Shown: one piece after another, positions 1 through 10,700 of the stretch
Numbering within the stretch: position 1 is the stretch's first letter
How the letters are laid out: every line of letters starts with the position of its first letter
Assembly (NCBI RefSeq): GCF_022581195.2
Contig: NC_061470.1
Span: 2,914,001 to 2,978,000 of the forward strand
DNA length: 64,000 nt
Direction of reading: 5' to 3'
Origin: Helicoverpa zea
Taxonomy: Eukaryota; Arthropoda; Insecta; Lepidoptera; Noctuidae
Notes under the pieces: generated by a model
The model's input: the letters and a program-made list of their open reading frames with translations, nothing else
The model's database searches: none
What the model was told of the DNA's origin: nothing
Position numbers and translations under genes: made by a program

Positions 1-172
1 GTGTAACCACACAAAAACACTAAAGTCACGAAAAACATTTTAGGGTTATTTAGTACCTAGTTCATATATTTTTTTATTTATTTTTTTACATCGCGCGCGT
101 GCGGTCCCCTCGGCTGTCGGATAGGTACTGACCACAGAGTACATTTGGTACTGACCATCAGGGGTGACAATC
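1..172. other. Left-edge non-coding sequence
   Basis: AT-rich with a short CG-rich patch (GCGCGCG near 93-100). Two copies of a GGTACTGACC motif lie at 124-133 and about 148-157. No coding frame is supported. Similar GTACTG/CTGACC motifs recur at 6409-6460 on the other side of the THAP transposase gene (see findings). Confidence 0.4.
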
Positions 173-383
173 TTAATGGCTGATTTACATTGAGTCAGTA
201 ACTGACGTCAGTCCACTGACAAGTCAGTGCTGACCCGGCACTGCCATCGTGTAAATTGATTTGAAGTCAGTACAGTACTACTGACGAGACACTGACACCA
301 CACTGACTTCGTGTAAATAGCACGCGTCAGTTTTCGGCGCCTACACTGACGTCAGTTACTGACTCAATGTAAATCAGCCTTAA
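173..383. mobile_element. Palindromic MITE flanked by TTAA
   Basis: The first 35 bases (GGCTGATTTACATTGAGTCA and onward) reappear as their reverse complement at the right end (ending TGACTCAATGTAAATCAGCC). Both ends abut TTAA, the target duplication typical of piggyBac-type insertions. The interior is short, has no ORF and is rich in ACTGAC and CAGTAC words. This looks like a non-autonomous DNA element. The assignment to piggyBac is inferred from the flanking TTAA only. Confidence 0.75.
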
Positions 384-1027
384 TAGTGGCAAACGAGAAA
401 ACGTATCATTATAGGTCTGCAAAATGAAGTGAGACAGTAAATACATTGAGGTCCTTACATGGAAGTGTCATTTTAATTTGGTAGTATTATAATGTAAGAT
501 ATTAAAGAAACTGAAATATAGATGGCGTTATTTGTAATGACGATGATGCGCGATTGCGTAGTAGTTATGCTTAGGTGTGTAAGAGGGCGCTATCACATCT
601 TTTATTGGTTCTACTCTTACCCTATCTTTTTTTTCAGCTAAAATAAAAAAATAAATAATAAAAATTTTGAGTTGCATATTGAAGCAATTACTAAAATTTA
701 ATGTTTATTATCAATTAGCCAGAAATAAAATAAAATTCAAGAATTTATTTTCTACTGGCAACATTAAATCCATTTTCTACATGCAACATTATGCAAAAAT
801 TGTCAATCAAACAAATTTGGCTGCCGGTTTGCGCTGAAGTGCTTTTCGGTGTCTTGTTTGTTTTTCCAGATTTTTATCCCTATTAGTGCTTTATCCACCT
901 AAGTCCGTTAAGTTGAGCCTCTGCTCCTTCGGCCGTGTCGATTTTGTGCTTGAGGTGATCGAAATCTTGTGAATTTTGTGCTTGAGATAGGACTCGTTGA
1001 CCCGTTTTGTGATAATTAATATTTATC
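384..1027. other. Upstream region of the THAP transposase gene
   Basis: No coding frame is supported. This AT-rich stretch presumably holds the promoter and 5' UTR of the gene that starts at 1028. No clear TATA box or initiator was singled out. Confidence 0.4.
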
Positions 1028-4000
1028 ATGTCTAATAGAAAGTGTTGTGTTCCCGGATGTACAAATGGCTTAGGTAAGCATTTATCAACATCCTTAAAAC
1101 AAATAGTCGTCATTTTGTCACGACTCCACTGAATTCTAACTTGTTACCCTTTTTTTCAGACACTACGGGGTATTTACATAAATTCCCTAATCCAGATAAG
1201 GATAGGCAGCTATTTAATACATGGGTCTTTCATATTGGTGGTGACATTTTGCAACTTGAAAATAACCATATTTTCAAATACCGCCGCGTCTGTAATGATC
1301 ATTTCGAACCAAAATATTGGTGCCGGAATAACCGACTTGCCAAAGGAGCTGTACCTACAAAAAACATGCCAGGTTAGTTTTAGTAAAATACCCAAATTAA
1401 GGTACCTGTTTACCTTAAAGAGTACCTAAGTCTCAAATTTCTAGAGTTGATGTTAGAAAGAAATAAACAGTCATGTTATTTGAGTTTAAAGTAAACTTTC
1501 CAAATCACAAAATGAAAAGCTGCAGTAAGTCTAAAACATCTGAATAGAGATTTCTTTGGAGCCACAATTTCTGTATGTACGCAGTATGTCATACAAGAGT
1601 TTCTATATTACATTTCAAAATTTACTATATTTATAATTCATATTATTTTATCGTTGTTTACAGGATTATCTTGCTCGAAATTCAGCATTGAAAAAAGAGC
1701 ACTAAGACCTCTTCAGATTTCAGGACCGTCTACATCAAAAGGTATATTTTATCATATACATATAAACAAGCAATTCATTTTTATACATACATACATACAT
1801 TTACATTACGTATGTACTAGCTTCCACTTGCGGCTTCGTCCGCATGGTGTATTGATAAAAAGTGGCCTATGTCTTAATCCAGGGTATCACCTATCTACAT
1901 ACCAAATTTCAACCAAATCGGTCCAGCCATTTTTGAGTGAAGTTATTTCAAAGATCATTTATTCCTACAAATTAGGCTGAAATTGAGTAACTTGAATGTC
2001 ACATTTACCAAAAATCCTTTGCTATTTTTAATTTGTTGTAATACTTAAATAGCACTGCATTACACAATTTTGGTACCCTCTTGACTGAATGAATAGGTAA
2101 TGAATCATAGATCAAATGTTCCAAACATAATATGTGGTATCCATAACGTCTAGTTTTCAAGGTACATGTCAATTATGATTTCTACTACTCTCACTTAGGC
2201 ATACAAAAAACCATTACCATGTCTGAAATAATTTACTTTTGTATTACTTTGTTTTGTTTAATACTTGTTTCTTTTCAATAATGTCAACATATTTGTGCAT
2301 AATATGCGGCACCCATGCGGACAGCATATAGTGTAATTGATAGATAGACACTAGCAATAAATGATGTAATAATAACATATACTAATCACTGAATATTATT
2401 ATTTACAGAACCTGCGCATCTACATATACACTCACAAGGTTCAATTGAAGATGTACAAATGAAAGAGAATCTTGGTGAGTGATCCTACATACAAGCATTT
2501 AATCAGCAATTATTTTACACATATTCTGTCCTGGAACTCCTTCATGCGCCCGGATAAAATGTAGCCTCTCTCGATAAATGTGCTAATTTACCTTAAAATC
2601 ATCTTAAATTGAATTATTTTTGTTGTTCCTGAGTTATAATTTTGCAAACAATTAAAGTAAACTAGCCTCTCTATAAACCTATCCCTTAAGACAAGAGTGA
2701 TTGATGAAATACAGTTTGTTAAATTACATTTATATGTCATATGCATAAGTCCTAAAATGTTAACATCCTTATCACTACATAGTATAAAACAAAGTCGCTT
2801 TTTCTGTCATGTGTCATGTTGTATGTCCCTATGAACGCTCAAATCTTTAAAACTACGCAACGGATTTTGATGCGGTTTTTTGTAATAGGTAGAGTGATTC
2901 AAGAGGAAGGTTTTTATGTATAATAACATACATTAAATACTGGGGAAATACTGTTATCCCGTGCGAAGCCGGGGCGGGTCGCTAGTTGATATTATAAACT
3001 ATATAAAAGAAAAAGTAACTTTGTCTAGTAGTGGGCTGGCTTTAATTAATTCAATATGATTCAAATAATGGTTACTCAATATGAACTGCTACATTCATGA
3101 TGATGGTAATGATCATCAGCTTAATTGGTTTGTATATAATAGGCACACATTTCTTACCAAATATGTTAATGACCTTTCAGATCCTGTCACTTCAGAATCT
3201 CAGTCTGTACACAGTGATAGACAGCCTCATAGTGAAGAAGAAAATGTTGAGGTGGTGAAAGATCTTGGTAAGCAACACAATTGTAATCAAACTTAATAAC
3301 TTCAAAGCTGAGTTTGCTTGTTACACTCACTATCATGGTTTATTAACTAGGTACTGATTTATAGATTTAATACATATTTCAATCATGGGATACTTTCACA
3401 CACAACTAGCTTTGATGCTATCTCACTCATATGTACTCTTAAATTCTGCAATTTTTATTCATATGATTCTTATTATTTTTTCAGTGCATCGCAAAGTTAA
3501 ATGTGTTAGTAAGAAGGCGGTAAAACAGGTTGCTGTTACGAAAACTGAGCGTGCTCTGTATCAGAAAATGCTGCAAGTTGGTGTGAAACTCAGCAAATGC
3601 CGTAGCAAGGTTAAAAAGCAGGCAATCAAGATCAAGGCCCTGCAAAATATTACTACAAACCCTCAATTTTTAGAAACTCTAGACAAAATGTCTAGCACAT
3701 CAAAAATTTTAACTTTGCTGCAGTTCAGGGAGCACAAAAAGGAAAAAAAAGGCCGGCGTTTCACATTAGAGGAAAAAATTGTAGCTTTGACTATCCTCAA
3801 GCAAAGCCCAAAAGGATACAGATTCCTGAGGAAAATCTTTATCCTGCCATCACGCCAAATTTTAATAAAATTAATTAATATGGCAGATATAAATGCTGGT
3901 ATCAATAAAAATTTGATGGCACAAATAAAAAAAGCCACACTTAAAATGAAACCAGAGCACAAATTATGTGTGGTTCTTTTTGACGAAATGTCACTAAAAC

Positions 4001-6192
4001 CGAATGTGGCATACAATGAAAGGAAGGACAGAGTGAGTGGGTTTGTAACCAATGGGCAAGAGACACTGCCTGAGTATGCAGATCATGCGCAGGTATTTAT
4101 GATAAGAGGACTTATAAAAAATTATAAGCAACCCGTTGCATACACATTTTCTCAGTCTGCCACAAAGGGACCAGAACTGGCAAAACAATTAAAGGCTGTC
4201 ATCACAGAACTACAAAATGCTGGTCTTAATGTGGTAGCAACAGTGTGCGACCAAGGAACAAATAATGTTAACTGCATTAAATTCTTGTTACAAGAAACAA
4301 GAGGTATTCTGTTAAGAAAATCAGAAGAACCTGAGGGAAATATTATTTTAATAAATAAACAGGAAATCATTCCCTTGTATGACCCACCTCACTTAATGAA
4401 ATGTATAAGAAATAATTTAATAACGAAAAATCTACTATATAAAAAAGACAACAAAATGCTAATGGCAAAGTGGGAACACATAACTGCACTGCACCAAGAA
4501 AACCCAGGCTACAAAGGCATAAGACTGGTGCCAAAATTAACAGACTCCCACTGCATTCCCAGTAAAATTCCACGGATGAAAGTTAAATTTGCTACGCAAC
4601 TATTCAGCCAAACTGTAGCATCAAATATGGGCTACCTAGCAGGTAAATAAACTTTATTACATAATGTTTTCACATTGCATTATTTTATCGATACTTATAT
4701 ATTATAAAGCTGAAGATTTTTTTGTTTGTATGTTTTCTTAACCATGCTAATCTGAAGAACAAGAAAAGTTTTCACAAATTAAAAACTGCTCCCAGTTCAG
4801 ATTTAATAATAACAAGTTTCTTATTGATGACTAGATGCCATAGTAGCCAGTGTATCTGCCTGCCACAGGAGGTCGCGGGTTCGATTCCCGCATAAGTCAA
4901 ACATTTATGTGTGTGGGTGTTTCTACATATGTACACTATGTTATGTTATTTATAAAATATTTATATTTATATAAGTTCATTTATTGGTTGTCTGCTGTAC
5001 CCAAATTACAAGCAAGCAATGCTTTGTTTGGGACTAGATTGCGTTGTAAGAACGTGTGAGGAATATTTATTAATATTTTTTTTCTTATTTTTTTGCAGAA
5101 AAAGGAATAATCTCTCAAGATGCGCAAAATACAGCGGACGTCATCTTGTTTTTTGACAAACTTTTTGACTCCATTAACGGAAGCTTCGGGAAAAGGAAGC
5201 ACAGTAAACCACTGCTGGGACCTGCGACGCCGAACTCAATACATCACAAAACATGGATGGAGGCAAAAATATTTTTAAAAAATATGAAATTTGTGAATGT
5301 AAAAACCTCGAATGTGGAGTATGTTCCCACCTTAAGTAACTGGGTATGGACACTAGAAGGAATAGAACTGCTTTTAAAAAAAATTGCTGCGAAGTACGGA
5401 GTGACATCGGTTTGGTTGCGGCATCTGAATCAGGATCCAATAGAAAATTTTTTTGGATCGATAAGGAGTCAAGGATGCCGCAACGTAAACCCTACTCCAG
5501 ATGGATTTGAAGCAGCATTTAGCAGCCTTTTAATAAACAGCCTATCTAGTGTCCATGCCCCAGGGACAAATTGTGAGGCAGATAATTGCCACGCTTTGCA
5601 TGAAGTTCTCATCACAAGCGGGGCCTGCAAAGAACAAATAAATTGTGAGCTCTCTGAGATTCCGGACATTGAATTTACAGCCCTTGAAGACAAAAGCGAC
5701 CCCCGTATAATTGGGGGGCTACAATATGTTAGCGGTTATTTTATTAAAACCGCTAAGAAGAAAGTCTTCAAGGGTTGTAGTGAATGTAAAAAAAATTTAA
5801 TGTCCGATCAGGAACACGATTATTTAAAATATAGAGAGTATGCTAATAAAAAATGGCTTTGCAGTCCCAGCGACTCTCTCTTAAATTGTGTTTCGAATCT
5901 GCAGGATATAAATTACACAATAATTAAAAAATGTTTGGAAAAAAAATATTTAAAAGATTTCATCAAAACATTAATATTTATACATTTGAAATTCGATTTC
6001 ATAAAATGTGAAATTCATAAAGAAAAATTAATAGACTTTTTAATCAATATATCCTGCAGATTCTTTATTTACAATTACTGTAAAGATATTAATAAAATAT
6101 TAATAAATAGGAGAGAGTGTGATGATGATACGGATTCCTATAAGCTAAAAGCGAAAAAATTATACATGAAATGTTTTAAAAGAAAAAAATAA
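1028..6192 (+). CDS. THAP-domain P-element-type transposase (THAP9-like)
   Basis: Seven exons on consensus splice sites: 1028-1073, 1160-1372, 1664-1741, 2409-2474, 3181-3267, 3485-4642 and 5099-6192. Every intron is phase 1, and the total is 2742 nt (913 residues plus stop) with no interruption. Residues 1-85 form a THAP zinc finger: MSNRKCCVPGCTN supplies the first two cysteines, HKFPNP follows, CNDHF gives the last Cys/His, and AVPT follows that. A basic, coiled-coil-like stretch encoded at about 3500-3660 follows. The RNase-H-like P-element transposase core shows FDEMSL (Asp about 330), CDQGTNN (Asp about 419), DPPHLMKCIRNN and DPIENFFGSIRSQG (Glu about 665), matching the acidic residues expected of this family. 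Length is close to vertebrate THAP9 (about 900). AATAAA overlaps the stop region near 6185-6195. Known role of the family: THAP finger DNA binding and cut-and-paste transposition. Whether this copy is an active transposon or a domesticated gene cannot be decided, because no clean terminal inverted repeats were found. Introns carry repeat fragments and a SINE. Confidence 0.9.
1815..1985. repeat. Interspersed repeat fragment in THAP intron 3
   Basis: This stretch contains a TAGCTTCCACTTGCGGCTTC-type segment and a CCAAATCGGTCCAGCCATTT-type segment. Both are typical of degraded Helitron-like/Lep1-type or related interspersed repeats common in moth introns. It has no coding potential. The family assignment is tentative. 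Confidence 0.4.
2765..2995 (+). repeat. Helitron-like (Lep1-type) non-autonomous element fragment, THAP intron 4
   Basis: The sequence runs from a GTCATGTGTCATGTTGTATG region, through AACTACGCAACGGATTTTGA, to a GC-rich end reading CCGGGGCGGGTCGCTAGT. That terminus (self-complementary CCGGGG-like stem, then CTAGT) resembles the 3' end of lepidopteran non-autonomous Helitrons. It has no ORF. The class call is from memory of this repeat type and was not searched. Confidence 0.5.
4830..5065 (+). mobile_element. tRNA-derived SINE in THAP intron 6
   Basis: This stretch contains a B-box-like GGTTCGATTCCCGC preceded by a degraded tRNA-like head. The body matches the SINE bodies at 28361-28570 and 42935-43172 in style (GTGTGTGGGTGTT, AT-rich centre, then TTTGGGACTAGATTGCG). 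No anticodon-arm structure is preserved, so it is not a tRNA gene. Confidence 0.7.
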
Positions 6193-7742
6193 ATTATATT
6201 AAAGGTTATCAGTGTTTTATTTATTGAAAAACATCTTATAAATATTAAACAAAAAGAAACAAAAATCTACCTAGACCCAGTAACCACTGCTTTATGTAGC
6301 TATATGTATATATATTGACAAATAGTTTCTTAAACCTGCGTTCAGAAGGCGCCACTTGTCTTACTTAGTTTGGTAGTCGAGTTGGACCTCTATTTCATAA
6401 TATAAAAAGTACTCTGTGCTGACCATAGAGTAGTTTATTATATAGATAGGTACTGACTGACGTTTTGTTAGGAGGGGCGCGCGTAGATATTGATGTAATT
6501 TTGTGAATGCGCAAGGAATGACTTGAACAAGTATGAAGTACATTGTACGTACAGTCAGCTTTAAAAGTAGGTTTACATATCGTCGTTTTCCAGTGTGAAT
6601 AACAACGTAATCTATACTTATATAATACCATTATAAATAAGAATAAGACCAGTCTAACCAAGGGGTATTGGGTTGCCCGGGTAACTGGGTTGAGGAGGTC
6701 AGATAGGCAGTCGCTCCTTGTAAAACACTGGTACTCAGCTGCATCCGGTTAGACTGGAAGCCGACCCCAACATTTTTTTTAATTCTTTCACTTTTGGAAA
6801 ACTACACTCTTCCCGAGTAACATAGGCTCTATTTTATCCCGGTACGGGCAGTAGTTCCCACGGGATGCGGGTGAAAATGCCGGAAATCGGCTAGTGCATT
6901 AGAATTTCTTAATAAAATAAACGCTAAAATTTACTTAACATTCTTTTATATAAAGTAGGTGAATATTTTAGTAAGTTATCGACTTTATGGACTTTATGTA
7001 AACCAGTTTTCAAAATTCCGATGTTTAGCTACTTTTGAGGCTGACTGTACCTAATAAATGTATATGCAACAGATTTAAGAATTTGCAATCGCAATATCTC
7101 CAATTTTTTCGAGTATTTATGCAAAATCAAATAGCAACACAGTCTGTCATAGATAATAAGATCCGAAATTATTTAGGGTGCGTTCATCTAATAAATAAAT
7201 GAAGTATAACTTCGATTAATTTCTGTACTATATTACAAATTCTTCTTACTGCTGTTTCCAATTTTATTTGAGATTGTGCGAATATGTTTTGTGCACCCAT
7301 CCCTCTCTGCCACTAAAATTAAAACATCAACATTCTCTCTCATCTTCAACTTTTCTTACTGCAGAATTTTATGTCAAAACGAAACTGGGTTTTTACATTA
7401 AAAATGTATGTAGGTATATTGTATAGAGTCTATAGAGATGACTTTTGGTTTGCAAGGGAATTATAAAAAGGCCCTTTTTTACATATTATAAATTAAAAAA
7501 TAATTGTATAGGCATGTTTTTAGCAATAAATATTACGATAAAAACTATCAATTTCCGGATAGGTACATAAAAAATGGTTTATAGGCAGCGTCCCTATAAT
7601 TTTCCGAGCCGCCATTAAGTACGCCTCGAAGTACCTAAACATATATTTAATTGAAGGAAATTATTCAATGAAACTCCAACATAAGGTCAATATAACATTT
7701 ATTTACAATATTTACAAGTACATATTATTATTTCTTGTTTAT
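6193..7742. other. Intergenic region between the THAP gene and kurz
   Basis: The two genes converge here. It contains a 3' piece of the SINE-A family at about 6648-6780 (CCCGGGTAACTGGGTTGAGG onward), a Helitron-like fragment at about 6785-6900 (ACGGGATGCGGG, GGCTAGTGC), and GTACTG/CTGACC motifs at 6409-6460. The kurz polyadenylation signal (AATAAA on the minus strand) lies at about 7698-7704. No gene is supported. Confidence 0.55.
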
Positions 7743-10700
7743 TTATTTCAATGGCGGCCAATATAAGCTGACTTCATTGTGGGCTGATTCCGGCACCCAT
7801 TTTAGGTACTCGTCGAGAAGAACTGAAAATGAAAAAAAGTTGTTTTAAAAATACTATAGGATAGGACTAATATAATATTTCTTTTTGTCAAAAGAAGGAA
7901 ATCGTATGGGACAATGTCACAAAATCGTGTTACATTTTAAGGCGACTTACACTATTTAACTATAGCGATAACCGAACAATTTTCAGTTTTGCCGATTAAC
8001 GATTTGACAAATAAGGTGACAAGTACATAAACGGCTGGGTACGATTTGTTTATCGTAATAGTCACAACGGTGCAACTCACCCTTAACAGTAAAAATACAT
8101 TTTAACAACAACTTATGTTATGGCAATTATCAATTCATAATCTTAAATGACTTCGCCTATTTCGTTACTACAAAAAAATATGAAAAGTCCAATCCCAAAT
8201 CTTTAGTATTATGACAGTCAGACCGACAGGATCAAGACCCCATTTTAACCAACTCAAAAAAGAGGCTCACAACACAACAAATTTTGAAAAACACATCAAA
8301 ATAAATACTTACAATTACTATGTGTCTCCCAAACTTTTTTCAAAGCATCTTTAGTACCAGCCCTCCTAGATATTAATGCTTTCAGGAACACTTCTGTCCT
8401 AGGCTGTAGTTTAGCCCAACTTTTGACCATAGTTGAAGGCGGTGATAGGAGAGAACTCGTGTATTTCTTTAGTTTAGGAAATACTACGCCTTCTAGTATG
8501 AAGCGAGCGAACCATCTGTGGAACAAAAACAAAATATAATTAATCAGTTAAAACGCTATATTATATATTACAATGATATTTAAATTCCTATGTATACAAC
8601 TACATACCTATTCAATATATTACAAATAAAATTAACATATTTACAAAAATAATAAGAAAGAGGAAAAATTAACCAGTTGTTCTTTTATAGCAAGTTGGCT
8701 GGTTTTTCGGCGGTTCAACGACCCGGAGGAACTTCTTAACGAACTCAGATACAATATACTTCGCAACAATCAAAGAACTTTTCAAATCGATTTAGCAGTT
8801 ATACAACAAAAAACACACAAACAAACTGAGGGTACTATTTTCCGCACATGAATACATTGTCTAAGTATTTATTCATAACTTTCTCCAAATTTCATCTCAA
8901 TTACTTCAGTTTACCTCTGTGCTAGTTAGACCATTTATCAAGGAAAGCTATAGACTACCCAGGTACGTAAATAGCTTCCACGGGACGCGGGTAAAACCGC
9001 TAGCTGCAACTAGTTATCAACACACCTGTATCTTTCAGTCTTCTCAGGATAATCGACTTCTGACGTGGGTAGCTCCCAGCCAGCTTTGCCGAAGGTGCCT
9101 TTAAAGTGACACTTAACACGGCCTGACTTCTCATCATATCTTGGAGGCGGGTCATCCAGGGGCTCACCTAGGAAATAATTATAATTAATAACTGGCTTTA
9201 ATGTGGAACTTTATTAATAATGTACCCTGTAGAACAGTTTATTTTAGAAATGTTTTATTTCTAGGGATCTATACCCAAAGGGTAAAGCGACCTTATTATT
9301 AACACTTCACTGTATGTTTGTCACCAAACTGTATTTCCAGAACCGTGATAGTTAGACAGCTAACATTTTCACATGTAATGTATTACATTAAAGTGACGTT
9401 AAAGCAACAGATACTAAAAATTACAATAAACTAATTATTTTAGACTTTTAGAGGTCTCCCATACAACAAACGTAATATTTTGGTCGTTTTACAGACAGTG
9501 GTGAGGAACCAAAGGTACGCAAGTGTGACTCGCTTTAATTTCCCCCATTTCTCAAAACTCCCTTTTAAGATACCCAAAAAAAAAACAGATTTACTTACCC
9601 AAATTACACAAATGCGGTACCAACATAGCTAACCACTCCGGTTCTATCGCAGTCACATTCCTCATTACCATCTTCCTCCGATCCTCGCCACCAGTTTCAT
9701 ACAACTCCTGGAAGACCACCCACTCAGGTATGGTCTTCCGGAGTATGGAGTCGGAGTGAAGATGCACTGGTTCTTCTAGCTCGCCGCAGTGGTAAGCGTA
9801 TTTGAATTTGCGCTTGTCTTCGCCTGGTGGATAAAATTGTAGTTATGTAATGTGAAGGTAAATAACAGCTGCAAGGGTTGATGAATTATAAAGCACAATT
9901 TGGTGCAGTCGGTCCTTGGATGGGTAATCATTTTGTCATGTCGGAATGATATAATATGAGGAAGACAGGAATGTATGAGGGGAAAAGGGGCAAGTATTAG
10001 ACATACAGTTCAAGTTTATATCTTACGAAGAGAATCTATGATTACTGACCTTGATGGCTGTGGTTACTCTATCGACTTATACTGTAACAGTAGAGGGGAG
10101 ATAGGGAGGGGAAGATATAAAACAGGAAATAGGGAGATATATTGAAAACGAGGGGAGATGGTAGGAGAAAATTGGAAGACAGAAAAGGCGAAAAACGTAT
10201 AGAGCATGACGGAAGAAGGGGGCAAAAGGGCGGAAAAGAAGGAGTAAGTGAGACAGCGTAAGACAGAGACAGTTTAAGGAAGGGAGAAAGATGACGTGGT
10301 CTTTATCCCGGTGATTGAAAAAGAGGAAAATTACCTTGCTTAACCTCATCCAGCGCGATCTTCTTCCCGACCTGGTCTCCTAGGCCGCTGAGCAGCAACT
10401 GCCGCAGCAGCCGCGCCTGCGAGTCGTTCGGCGGCTGCATTTGAGGGTCTACCGTCACATCCACCCCCGATACACTCAGGTTTATCTCGGAAGTTAACTG
10501 TTTGCGAAGTTTACGGATTTCTTTGATGGCCTGGGCAAGAGATTAGTTGAATTAGGAACTTCAACTTAGGCTTAGAAGTTTTATTTTTTTCACAGGTCCG
10601 AATGACAGCAGACCTGAATATTTGATATAATAATTCCAACTTGTTACTCGCGTTTCTGAGTAAAAAGGCCCGTAACAGACACAAATGGACGGACAACAAA

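Noticed and set aside
4830..4910. tRNA genes at 4830, 11260, 28361, 43100 and inverted at 22800
   Set aside because: Only A/B-box-like segments are present, followed by SINE bodies; no full cloverleaf could be drawn.
10077..10349. 90-residue minus frame in kurz intron 15
   Set aside because: Low-complexity purine-rich intron DNA; no splice or domain support.
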